Below, in pieces: positions 1 to 6,562 of a DNA stretch of 12,993 nt. The translations under genes and the position numbers were made by a program. The notes beneath the pieces were generated by a model, which worked only from the letters and a program-made list of their open reading frames with translations, was not told where the DNA came from and made no database searches. The DNA is from Prevotellaceae bacterium UBA5903 (GTDB taxonomy: Bacteria > Bacteroidota > Bacteroidia > Bacteroidales > Bacteroidaceae). The stretch is from contig DJEH01000151.1 of assembly GCA_002431845.1 (NCBI GenBank), positions 12,081 through 25,073 on the forward strand. The letters are read 5' to 3'. Every line of letters begins with the position of its first letter. The first letter of the stretch is position 1.

Positions 1-869
1 TTGTCTACGATGATTACGTTAAAGCTAAAATCAGCCTTTTGGTTCAGCACGCTTTCAATAGCATCACTTATGGTGCGCTCTCTGTTCCTGACGGGGATAA
101 TTACGCTGGCTTCTACCTCATAATCGTTGTTATCTGCGGGCAACTCGCTATATTCGCCTGGTGCGAGCCAAGCACCAATAGCTTTAAGATGTTCAGTGCA
201 AGCCCGTTCCATCTCGATTTGTACCTCACGATTAGAGGGATTAACATAGTCAAATTGCTTTTGCCCAGATGCTCTAAGGTCGGTTTCAACCTCTGTATAG
301 AGTGGTTCGTTAAGGTGTACAATCTTACCCGTTCGGCTTATATAAAGGCGTAGAGCATAGAGTGTAGCATGCTGAAAACGCAGGTTCTTTACATCTTTAA
401 AAAAGCCCTTTATACCTTGTGTTTTGTAGAGAATAAGCGAGCCAAAGTCAAAGTCATCACGTAGTGAACCCTCTTGATAATCGATGGTTGGGTGTAGTCC
501 TTGCTCGTCGTAGCGGTCGGTATAAAGCATCAGCGAAGGAGCATCTTCGTTGCTATCTACTGCCACTTGATACATACGCTCAAGTGTCCGATAGCCAAGC
601 GAAAGCGCATGCTGACTAAAGTAGGTTGCGGTGTAAGGAGCCGAAAGTTTTTGCGCAATCATGCGTTGCGTTTTTGATGAGAACAGCGCTTCGCACTTCA
701 TTGTGATGCATTTAGACGTAACAAATGCTTGTGCCTGTTCAAAGGTTTGCTCCGTGCAAACAACATATATATGATTGATAATAGAAGCTGCTTCCAAATC
801 GTCAATCAACTGCTTAAAGCCTACGCTATCCGATGAATATGGAAGGATAAAATCTATTTGTTTTTCCAT
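1..869 (-). CDS. Two-domain family 2 glycosyltransferase, 3' end outside window
   Basis: The frame is open for 289 codons from an ATG at 869 to the left edge, so the C-terminus is missing. Residues about 253-289 match the start of a GT2 (GT-A fold) catalytic domain: a hydrophobic strand ASVIIPVRNRE, then the helix motif ESVLNQ, then the strand NVIIVD that precedes the nucleotide-sugar pocket. Ahead of it lie about 250 residues that begin with a similar strand (IDFILPYSS) and contain an acidic YTDRYDE (116-122) and RDDFDFGS (137-144). This suggests a degenerate or second GT-A-like domain. It probably transfers a sugar to a surface polysaccharide or lipid at the cytoplasmic face; donor and acceptor cannot be read. 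It starts 18 bp after ligA on the same strand, so co-transcription is likely. The GT2 assignment is fairly secure; the role of the N-terminal half is inference. Confidence 0.8.
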   Translation of the reverse strand, partial: MEKQIDFILPYSSDSVGFKQLIDDLEAASIINHIYVVCTEQTFEQAQAFVTSKCITMKCEALFSSKTQRMIAQKLSAPYTATYFSQHALSLGYRTLERMYQVAVDSNEDAPSLMLYTDRYDEQGLHPTIDYQEGSLRDDFDFGSLILYKTQGIKGFFKDVKNLRFQHATLYALRLYISRTGKIVHLNEPLYTEVETDLRASGQKQFDYVNPSNREVQIEMERACTEHLKAIGAWLAPGEYSELPADNNDYEVEASVIIPVRNRERTISDAIESVLNQKADFSFNVIIVD

Positions 870-887
870 GTTTTTTATATGCAAAGT

Positions 888-2912
888 TTATTCTTGCTTG
901 TTGTTTATCATATCTAAAAATTCAGCTTCGCTAACTATCTTTACGCCCAGTTTCTCAGCCTTTTCTCTTTTAGAAGGCCCCATGCCTTCGCCAGCCAAGA
1001 CAAAAGAAGTTTTCTTTGAGATGCTGCTGGTGTTTTTGCCGCCATGGTCCTCTATCAGCTTTTTATATTCCTCGCGCGAATGTTGCTCAAACGTGCCGCT
1101 GATAACCACGCTCATGCCCGAAAGCACGGTTGATGTAAGCGTTTTTTCTTCAACTTGCATCTTTACGCCAGCTTGTGCCAAACGCCTGATTAGCTGTACA
1201 TTCCTCTCTTCGAGCAAAAAGGTTCTGACGCTCGAAGCTATCACATCACCCACACCATCGCAGGTCAAAAGGTCGTCGATTGTAGCATTGAATAGCGCAT
1301 CCATCGACTTGAAGTGTTGTGCAATGCCCTTAGCCACCACCTTGCCCACAAACCGTATGCCGAGGGCAAATAGCACGCGTTCAAAGGGTACCTCCTTGCT
1401 CTTTTCTATGCCATCAATAATTTTGTGAGCAGAGCGCATTTTGTTTCCTGCAAAGCCCCACAAGTCCTCCACTTTGAGTTTGTATAGGTCGGCAACGTCG
1501 TGAATGAGTCCTTTCTCAAAGTATTCATCCACGGTTTCGGGTCCCAATGATTCAATATTCATAGCATTGCGACTAATGTAGTGCTCTATGCGGCCTTTGA
1601 GTTGAGGCGGACAAGCCGTGTCGTTAGGACAATAATGGGCAGCCTCTCCAGGATAGCGCACGAGTGGTGTGCCACATTCGGGACACGTTTTGATAAACTC
1701 TACACGCTCACCCAATTGTTCGCCCATTTGCTTTCGGGCCTCTAAGTCCACTCCTACAATTTGTGGAATGATTTCGCCCGCCTTCTCCACATACACTTTG
1801 TCGCCAATATGTAGGTCGAGTTGCTTGATAATATCTTCGTTGTGTAGCGACGCGCGCTTAACGATTGTGCCAGCAAGCAATACCGGTTCCATGTTGGCCA
1901 CGGGCGTAATGGCTCCCGTGCGTCCCACTTGATAAGTTACCTTAAGAAGAGGTGTACAGGCACGTTCTGCCTTAAATTTATAAGCAATGGCCCAACGCGG
2001 ACTTTTGGCAGTAAACCCCAAACGCTGTTGCTGAGCCAAAGAGTTTACTTTGAGCACAATGCCATCGGTAGCAACAGGTAGTTCCTTGCGTTGCTCGTTC
2101 CAATAGTCGATGTAGTCAAAAATATCGTCTACGCTATGTGCCAACTTCATGTGTTCCGACACTTGAAAGCCCCATTTGCGTGCATCTTGCAAGCGTGCAT
2201 AGTGGGTATCTGCAGTAATCTCGTCACCCATTAAATAGTATAAATAGGCATCAAGGTGCCTGTGAGCTACTACTGCCGAGTTTTTGCTTTTGAGTGTGCC
2301 CGACGCAGCATTACGCGGATTGGCAAATAGAGGTTCCTCGTTAGCTTCGCGCTCAATATTTAGTTTTTCAAAACTGCTCCACGGCATAAGCACCTCGCCT
2401 CTTATCTCGAAATTAGGTGGACAGCCGCAGTCGGGCGATAGTTCGAGCGGAATAGTGCGTATGGTTTTAACGTTGGCTGTTACATCGTCTCCTTGCACAC
2501 CATCACCACGTGTTACGGCACGTACAAGTCGGTAATTCTCGTAGAGAAGCGAAATACTAAGCCCATCAAACTTCTGCTCGCAACATATTTCAAAAGGCTC
2601 ACCATCGAGTCCTTCTTTTACACGATTGTAGAAAGCTTCTACGTCTTGACGCGAGTAAGTATTGCCTAACGATAGCATTGGGACAGTGTGAACCACCTGC
2701 ACAAAGTCGTTTGTTAGGTCGCTACCCACTCTTACCGATGGCGAGTTTGCGTCGGCAAGTTCGGGATGTCGGCTCTCTAAATCCATCAGTTCGTGCATCA
2801 AAAAGTCAAACTCTTGGTCGGTAATGGTAGGAGCATTTTTGATGTAGTAGTTATAATTGTGTTGATGCAACTCTTTGCGTAGTTGCAATATGCGTTCTTG
2901 TTCGTTGTTCAT
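888..2912 (-). CDS. ligA: NAD+-dependent DNA ligase LigA
   Basis: This enzyme seals nicks between Okazaki fragments and in repair, using NAD+ to adenylate an active-site lysine. With the ATG at 2912 the protein has 674 residues, normal for LigA (about 670). It shows the Ia region with YY near residue 22, the adenylation motif EQKFDG with Lys114, the OB-fold region (about 315-400), a four-cysteine zinc finger (Cys410, 413, 428, 434), helix-hairpin-helix repeats (about 440-580), and a C-terminal BRCT domain (about 595-670) with the ISGTF strand. An in-frame TTG at 2924 would add MPLK. I prefer the ATG because it puts the conserved N-terminal helix directly at the start and lengthens nothing the family needs. 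No motif is missing. It is divergent from trmD and leads into the glycosyltransferase gene. Confidence 0.97.
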   Translation of the reverse strand: MNNEQERILQLRKELHQHNYNYYIKNAPTITDQEFDFLMHELMDLESRHPELADANSPSVRVGSDLTNDFVQVVHTVPMLSLGNTYSRQDVEAFYNRVKEGLDGEPFEICCEQKFDGLSISLLYENYRLVRAVTRGDGVQGDDVTANVKTIRTIPLELSPDCGCPPNFEIRGEVLMPWSSFEKLNIEREANEEPLFANPRNAASGTLKSKNSAVVAHRHLDAYLYYLMGDEITADTHYARLQDARKWGFQVSEHMKLAHSVDDIFDYIDYWNEQRKELPVATDGIVLKVNSLAQQQRLGFTAKSPRWAIAYKFKAERACTPLLKVTYQVGRTGAITPVANMEPVLLAGTIVKRASLHNEDIIKQLDLHIGDKVYVEKAGEIIPQIVGVDLEARKQMGEQLGERVEFIKTCPECGTPLVRYPGEAAHYCPNDTACPPQLKGRIEHYISRNAMNIESLGPETVDEYFEKGLIHDVADLYKLKVEDLWGFAGNKMRSAHKIIDGIEKSKEVPFERVLFALGIRFVGKVVAKGIAQHFKSMDALFNATIDDLLTCDGVGDVIASSVRTFLLEERNVQLIRRLAQAGVKMQVEEKTLTSTVLSGMSVVISGTFEQHSREEYKKLIEDHGGKNTSSISKKTSFVLAGEGMGPSKREKAEKLGVKIVSEAEFLDMINNKQE

Positions 2913-2942
2913 CTTTAAAGGCAAGAATGTATGATTTGATTA

Positions 2943-2950
2943 CAAATTTA
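2943..2950 (-). promoter_or_regulatory. Possible -7 box for ligA
   Basis: On the minus strand TAAATTTG matches TAnnTTTG and lies 30 bases upstream of the ligA ATG. There is no TTG at the expected -33 position, so only half of the Bacteroidetes promoter is visible. The call is weak. Confidence 0.3.
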
Positions 2951-2982
2951 CTGACTTTTAAACAATTAATTTGTACTTTTGC
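2951..2982 (+). promoter_or_regulatory. Likely promoter of trmD operon
   Basis: TACTTTTGC at 2974-2982 is a perfect TAnnTTTGC -7 box of the Bacteroidetes primary sigma factor. At the right distance (20 nt) stands CTG (2951-2953) instead of TTG. The predicted transcript would begin near 2989 and give trmD a leader of about 90 nt. It faces away from the ligA promoter region in a 166-bp divergent intergenic space. Confidence 0.55.
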
Positions 2983-3078
2983 TTTCAATTTTGCAGCCCT
3001 ATATATCATTTAGGATTTATCTTAAACAAGATATAGGTTGTAACATCAACGTTTTTCCCTTATTATACATATTATTAT

Positions 3079-3753
3079 ATGCGTATTGACATCATAACTG
3101 TATTGCCCGAAATGCTCGATGGTTTTGTAAACACCTCTATCCTTGCACGAGCACAAAAGAAAGGATTGGTTGAAATCCATGTACACAATCTTCGCGACTA
3201 TACCACCGACAAGCATCGACGCGTAGACGATTATCCCTTTGGTGGATTTGCAGGTATGGTAATGCAATGCCAGCCCATCGATGCGTGTATAAGCAAACTT
3301 ACATCCGAACGTCATTACGACGAAATTATCTTTACTACCCCCGATGGTGAGCAGTTTGACCAGCCAATGGCCAACGAGTTGTCGTTGAAAGAAAATATCA
3401 TTATTCTTTGCGGACACTACAAGGGTATAGACTATCGCATACGCGAGCACCTCATTACTAAAGAGATTAGTGTGGGCGACTATGTGCTCACGGGGGGCGA
3501 ACTGCCTGCGGCGGTGATTTGCGATGCTCTCGTCAGACTTGTGCCTGGTGTACTCTCTGATGAACAAAGTGCTTTGAGCGATTCGTTTCAAGACAATTTG
3601 TTAGCAGCTCCCGTTTACACTCGTCCCGCCGACTATAAAGGTTGGAAAGTACCCGATGTACTACTTTCGGGTCATGATGCTAAGATTAAGGAATGGGAGT
3701 TGCAGCAAAGCATGGAACGCACCAAAAGACTGCGCCCCGATTTATTAAAATAA
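3079..3753 (+). CDS. trmD: tRNA (guanine-N1)-methyltransferase TrmD
   Basis: TrmD methylates N1 of G37 next to the anticodon, using S-adenosylmethionine, and prevents +1 frameshifting. The 224-residue protein is the usual bacterial length. Visible landmarks are the N-terminal strand RIDIITVLPEML, the loop DYPFGGFAGMVM (51-62), CGHYKGIDYRI (111-121), and the SPOUT trefoil-knot segment VGDYVLTGGELPAA (132-145) that forms the AdoMet pocket. The C-terminal part has YTRPADYKGWKVPDVLLSG (180-198), the tRNA-binding region. One small departure is Phe in the FGGFAGM loop where many homologues have Gly. The gene is not in an rpsP-rimM-rplS cluster; it pairs with a GNAT gene 28 bp downstream. The start is the first ATG in frame. 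Confidence 0.97.
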   Translation: MRIDIITVLPEMLDGFVNTSILARAQKKGLVEIHVHNLRDYTTDKHRRVDDYPFGGFAGMVMQCQPIDACISKLTSERHYDEIIFTTPDGEQFDQPMANELSLKENIIILCGHYKGIDYRIREHLITKEISVGDYVLTGGELPAAVICDALVRLVPGVLSDEQSALSDSFQDNLLAAPVYTRPADYKGWKVPDVLLSGHDAKIKEWELQQSMERTKRLRPDLLK

Positions 3754-3781
3754 AGTGCATAAAGAAGAAGTGGTATTGGCT

Positions 3782-4294
3782 ATGGAATATGTTTTTAGGA
3801 AAGCTACTATTGCCGATTTTAATGATATAATGACAATCATTGAGGATGCTAAAAAGCAGATGCTTCAAGAGGGCAAGGATCAATGGAATGACGCTTACCC
3901 CAATCGTGAACATATTGAAGCAGACATCAAAGAAACTTATGCTTATGTATTGCAGCATAATGGCAAACTATTGGCTTATGGAGCTGTGATGTTTACTGAA
4001 GAACCTGCATACAACCATATTCATGATGGTCAATGGCTTAGTAGCTTACCCTATGTGGTGCTTCATCGCTTTGCGGTATCTAAACAAGCAAGGGGACAAG
4101 GTATAGGAGCACTTTTTATGCAAAACGTAGAGCAACTGAGTAGGGATAAGAATATTTATAGCTTTAAGGCAGATACAAATTACGACAATGAACGCATGCT
4201 GCACATGTTTGATAAAATGGGCTTCACCTATTGTGGCAAAATTTCATATCCACAAGGCGAACGCAGGGCATTTGAAAAATTGCTGAACAAGTAG
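3782..4294 (+). CDS. GNAT family N-acetyltransferase
   Basis: This is a 170-residue, single-domain protein of the Gcn5-related acetyltransferase superfamily, which moves an acetyl group from acetyl-CoA to an amine. Motif A, the CoA pyrophosphate loop, is visible as RGQGIG (104-109) after the strand VVLHRFAV. Motif B is represented by NYDNERMLHMFDKMGF (133-148), the usual Asn followed by a helix ending in GF. The substrate cannot be told from sequence. The ATG at 3782 is preferred over an in-frame GTG at 3755 because AGAAGAAG at 3763-3770 is spaced like a ribosome-binding site and the GNAT fold begins right after Met. It follows trmD by 28 bp and is probably co-transcribed with it; no functional link is evident. 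Confidence 0.88.
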   Translation: MEYVFRKATIADFNDIMTIIEDAKKQMLQEGKDQWNDAYPNREHIEADIKETYAYVLQHNGKLLAYGAVMFTEEPAYNHIHDGQWLSSLPYVVLHRFAVSKQARGQGIGALFMQNVEQLSRDKNIYSFKADTNYDNERMLHMFDKMGFTYCGKISYPQGERRAFEKLLNK

Positions 4295-4386
4295 CAAGGA
4301 TATTATATGGTAGTGTGTCTAATGAATCATTCAAAAAATTTTTATTATTGTTTAGCAAACATATCATAGCCCTCATTCCATATGGA

Positions 4387-4474
4387 TTTTACCAGTCCCC
4401 TTTTGGCAAGCAGAGTTTGCTGTCCGGTAAACAGAACGGCTGGAAATGCATTGAAAAGTTTTACCAGACACCAA
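4387..4474. repeat. Short inverted-repeat cluster
   Basis: TTGCTGTCCGGTAAA at 4417-4431 is matched, in reverse complement, by TTTACCAGACACCAA at 4460-4474 with 13 of 15 positions. A further TTTTACCAG occurs at 4387-4395, identical to 4459-4467, and its TTTACC can pair with the same GGTAAA. The core TTGCTGTCCGGTA recurs exactly at 6427-6439. The pattern looks like a dispersed intergenic repeat or the worn ends of a small mobile element. The minus strand has an open frame here without a start codon. No gene is supported between 4295 and 4499. Confidence 0.5.
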
Positions 4475-4499
4475 TATTAGAAAATAAAGAAGCAAAACT

Positions 4500-5176
4500 A
4501 TGAAAAAGTTATTATTTGCACTTATGCTATTGTTTCCTATCGCAGCAGGTGCACAAGAGGAAAAAAATCGCCCCTTTGAGGAGATTTATCAAAGTCTTGA
4601 TACGATGTCTTTAGATAATAGGGCTCAAGTTGAAACGAATCTTAAACTCCAAGAAGAGAAATTTCGAAAAGAGCAGGTCAAAAGTATTTGTGGTGTTCCT
4701 TTTGGATCAATAAGGAAAAAGCGCTTTCAATTCTAAAGAATAAATATGGAGAACCTTTTGGCTCTTCTGGGTTGAATTTTCTGTTTGAAAGCATTTCTTA
4801 TGCAGGTCAAAACTTTAGCACGGCTCTTTTTTCTTTTCAATCTGATGGTGCGAATACTTATCTTAATAGTTGTATTTTTGTTAAGTACGCAAAAACATTC
4901 AGCGAGGCCCTTGATTATGAAAAAGAGTTAGCTGATATATTATCAGAAAAATATACTAATATGTATAGAATACCAGACGAAAATGGTAACCCAATGCATG
5001 TATGTGGCATTTCTCCCTTTTGGAATGGAAATATGAGAGATTTGACTACAAGTGATAATGCGGCAATTCATACAAGTATTATTGCTACTGATTATGATTC
5101 GGAACTTAGAACAGGGGCAAAATATTATGTTAGAATAATATATGGTCCTTATAATTATGTCAAAGAAGAGTTTTAG
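4500..5176 (+). pseudogene. Frameshifted gene for a secreted protein of unknown family
   Basis: An ATG at 4500 opens a frame with a clear signal peptide: Lys-Lys, a hydrophobic core LLFALMLLFPIAAG, and a likely signal peptidase I site after AGA near residue 18. The mature part is charged (about residues 20-60). This frame ends at TAA 4734-4736 after 78 codons. The -1 frame carries a coherent continuation from about 4713 to TAG at 5174-5176, with KALSILKNKYGEPFG and about 150 further residues of normal composition. Joined, the product would be about 225 residues. Adding one A near 4710 (GGATCA-AAT-AAG) restores a smooth reading, so a one-base deletion is the simple explanation. The alternative is -1 frameshifting on AAA-AAG at 4716-4721. 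I do not recognise the family. A hairpin terminator follows at once. Confidence 0.65.
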
Positions 5177-5180
5177 CATC

Positions 5181-5220
5181 AAAATGCCCTTGCAAACTTT
5201 GTAATTTGCAAGGGCATTTT
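5181..5220. terminator. Perfect 16-bp hairpin, bidirectional terminator
   Basis: AAAATGCCCTTGCAAA (5181-5196) pairs without mismatch with 5205-5220 around an 8-nt loop. The stem ends in TTTT on both strands. It lies 4 bp after the stop codon of the secreted-protein gene and faces the remnant gene ending at 5260 from the other side, so it may stop transcription in both directions. Confidence 0.85.
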
Positions 5221-5259
5221 GTATCTAAGCAATTACAACTTTTTTCAAATAATCACCCA

Positions 5260-5473
5260 TTACTTCGTAAATTCAACATTTGCCTTCTCGCAAACGTCAA
5301 AGCACTCATTCATGAGGGGCATTGTACGTTGCAGCCTCTTCTAGTGAGAAAGTAGGCTCTTTCGTTTCGTAGTTCATGTAAGACAAGAAATCATCGTCTG
5401 GGTGAAAGTTGAGATAAATTGCTAAGTATTGGGCAAATGCCTTAACATCTTTGATGAAGGTTATTTCATTGAA
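5260..5473 (-). pseudogene. Truncated, frameshifted gene remnant after the toxin gene
   Basis: Reading on the minus strand from 5473, directly after the toxin stop and in the same frame, gives about 50 coherent residues, including FIKDVKAFAQYLAIYLNFHP and DDDFLSYMNYETKEPTFS. This is broken near 5316-5319, where GGGG (CCCC on the coding strand) shifts the frame to an early stop. Removing one C gives YNALMNECFDVCEKANVEF and a stop at 5260-5262. There is no suitable start codon at the front, so the 5' part is gone. The composition is protein-like (acidic, aromatic, no repeats), hence a remnant rather than chance. I do not recognise the family. It may be the tail of a gene displaced when the toxin-antitoxin cassette arrived. 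Confidence 0.55.
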
Positions 5474-5821
5474 TTATTTGAGAGGATACCCTTCCTCTTT
5501 GATAATTTGTTTCAACACATTTGTTTTAACGGAAGATGCGTCTTCTTTATCATAAATAAACAGAAGCACTATTTCCCCATTCATTTCATGAGCAACAAAA
5601 TTATAGGTAATAATCCTTGCTCCTCCTGATTTACCTTTACCTTTTGATTTGATGGTCATTCGAATTTTGCGAATGCCAGGAGATAGTTCATCACCCTGAA
5701 GAGGATCTTTCAGTAGGCTATCACGGAATTTTGTTATGTCATCCTTGAAACTCGGATATTTCTTTGCTAATCTTTTGGCTGCTACATCAAAATAGCTTGA
5801 TGTGTAAATTTTATAATTCAT
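5474..5821 (-). CDS. RelE/ParE-superfamily toxin (probable mRNA interferase)
   Basis: This 115-residue protein resembles RelE-type toxins that cut mRNA on the ribosome when unopposed. Visible support: the basic core GIRKIRMTIKSKGKGKSGGAR (49-69), followed by strands RIITYNF and IVLLFIYDKED (84-94), the usual RelE/HigB layout of basic strand, Tyr strand and hydrophobic strand ending in YDK. The C-terminus is a helix with EEGYPLK. The ATG at 5821 is chosen; a TTG just before it would add one residue. The ATG lies inside the end of the antitoxin gene (11-nt overlap), which implies translational coupling and a strict antitoxin-first order. Which RelE subgroup it belongs to, and its cleavage specificity, cannot be read here. 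The frame is intact, so it is probably functional. Confidence 0.87.
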   Translation of the reverse strand: MNYKIYTSSYFDVAAKRLAKKYPSFKDDITKFRDSLLKDPLQGDELSPGIRKIRMTIKSKGKGKSGGARIITYNFVAHEMNGEIVLLFIYDKEDASSVKTNVLKQIIKEEGYPLK

Positions 5822-6065
5822 CAATCAAACTATCTAATGTATTTAGCTGTTTTTTTCCTGCAATAACATCTTTCAATTCACGAAGAGCCCCCCTTAAATC
5901 GGCTGCAACCTTCTCTGTTCCATCAAAAATAGAATCGGAGGATGTCACAGGAACCAAGCGAAAGTTTCCTTCACGTGATTTCAAAATCACATGTTCACCA
6001 GAATTTACCATTGAGAAGTATTTGCCTTGATTGGCTCTAAATTCTCTTGCGCTAACAATCGTCAT
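5811..6065 (-). CDS. Phd/YefM family antitoxin
   Basis: This is an 84-residue partner of the downstream toxin. The N-terminus MTIVSAREFRANQGKYFSMV is the DNA-binding signature of Phd/YefM antitoxins (Ser-Ala-x-Glu/Phe start, then a helix), followed by strands VILKSREG and FRLVPV (26-40). The C-terminal half (about 48-84) is charged and helical, the part that normally wraps and neutralises the toxin. It likely dimerises on its own promoter and represses the operon, more strongly when bound to toxin. The ATG at 6065 sits about 25 bases after the -7 box described at 6091-6099. Its stop codon overlaps the toxin start. Length and motifs are typical and nothing is missing. Confidence 0.9.
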   Translation of the reverse strand: MTIVSAREFRANQGKYFSMVNSGEHVILKSREGNFRLVPVTSSDSIFDGTEKVAADLRGALRELKDVIAGKKQLNTLDSLIDEL

Positions 6066-6090
6066 AACTATAAGTGTTTTTGGTTATGTC

Positions 6091-6138
6091 GCAAAGTTAG
6101 GAATTAAATTTTAATTTGGCAACCATAATGGTACCAAA
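6091..6138 (-). promoter_or_regulatory. Toxin-antitoxin promoter with candidate operators
   Basis: On the minus strand TTG (6122-6120), exactly 20 nt, then TAACTTTGC (6099-6091) form a near-perfect Bacteroidetes promoter. Two dyads overlap it: AATTAAA-T-TTTAATT (6102-6116) in the spacer, and an imperfect TTTGG..ACCA/TGGT.CCAAA pair (6115-6138) across the -33 box. These are natural candidate sites for antitoxin binding; binding itself is inference. Confidence 0.75.
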
Positions 6139-6463
6139 CGTTCGCATACATCACATAAACACCTCCATCCCATTTATTTCAAACACGCAAACATCGCGAA
6201 GTTGCCAGATCCATTAGAGTTCAGCAACCTTACGCGTCGGGGGCCTTTGTAAAAGTCGCAGCGGGGGGGGAGATGCAGTGGTGTCAAAATTGGATTTCAC
6301 CGCTACGGGTCTAGAGATTGATGCCTACTGGGTCGGGAGATTGGAGAAGGAGGGGACGAGATTGCACGACATTGGCGGTGAGAAAATGCGATTGCAGAAA
6401 CTGCTTGCAGTATGAGTTCGGATTTATTGCTGTCCGGTAGAACTTACTTACATACACAAAAAA
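6139..6463. other. Gene-less stretch with G8 tract and ORF fragments
   Basis: No complete gene is supported here. The DNA is richer in G than its surroundings and has eight Gs at 6263-6270. On the plus strand one frame is open from 6159 through the tract (with VQQPYASGAFVKVAAG), but it has no start codon. A second frame, open from 6218, runs on to TGA at 6413-6415 with LDFTATGLEIDAYWVGRLEK. One extra G would fuse the two. This could be the remains of a coding sequence, a dispersed repeat, or chance. A motif at 6427-6439 is shared with 4417-4429. Confidence 0.4.
6427..6439. repeat. Second copy of TTGCTGTCCGGTA
   Basis: This is an exact 13-base match to 4417-4429, in the same orientation, 2 kb away and also in non-coding DNA. 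It supports a dispersed intergenic repeat family rather than coincidence, though 13 bases alone is thin evidence. Confidence 0.4.
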
Positions 6464-6511
6464 AACAATTAAGACCAATTAGTAGCAAATACTGAATTGG
6501 TCTTAATTGTT
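6458..6511 (-). terminator. Rho-independent terminator of nagB
   Basis: On the minus strand a perfect 17-bp stem (6511-6495 with 6480-6464, 14-nt loop) runs into eight Ts (6465-6458). It lies about 52 bp after the nagB stop codon. The U-tract is on the nagB side only, which fixes its direction. Confidence 0.93.
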
Positions 6512-6562
6512 ATTGTACTTAAATTTTAAAATTCAAGTTATGAAACGGGCAACCTTGTAAGA

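Noticed and set aside
775..1428. 217-codon plus-strand frame opposite ligA
   Set aside because: It lies antisense to a fully conserved gene, is rich in Ser/Pro/Cys as expected of a shadow frame, and has no family match that I can see.
2913..2924. TTG start adding four residues to LigA
   Set aside because: The ATG at 2912 fits the family's N-terminus and needs no rare start codon.
3046..3591. 181-codon minus-strand frame opposite trmD
   Set aside because: It overlaps a clear trmD over most of its length and has no domain.
3755..3781. GTG start adding nine residues to the acetyltransferase
   Set aside because: It begins 1 bp after the trmD stop with no ribosome-binding site of its own, while AGAAGAAG precedes the ATG at 3782.
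4315..4503. Open frame of 62 codons with a GTG start that overlaps the next ATG
   Set aside because: It consists largely of the inverted-repeat cluster and has no domain. The ATGA overlap with the secreted-protein gene could be chance.
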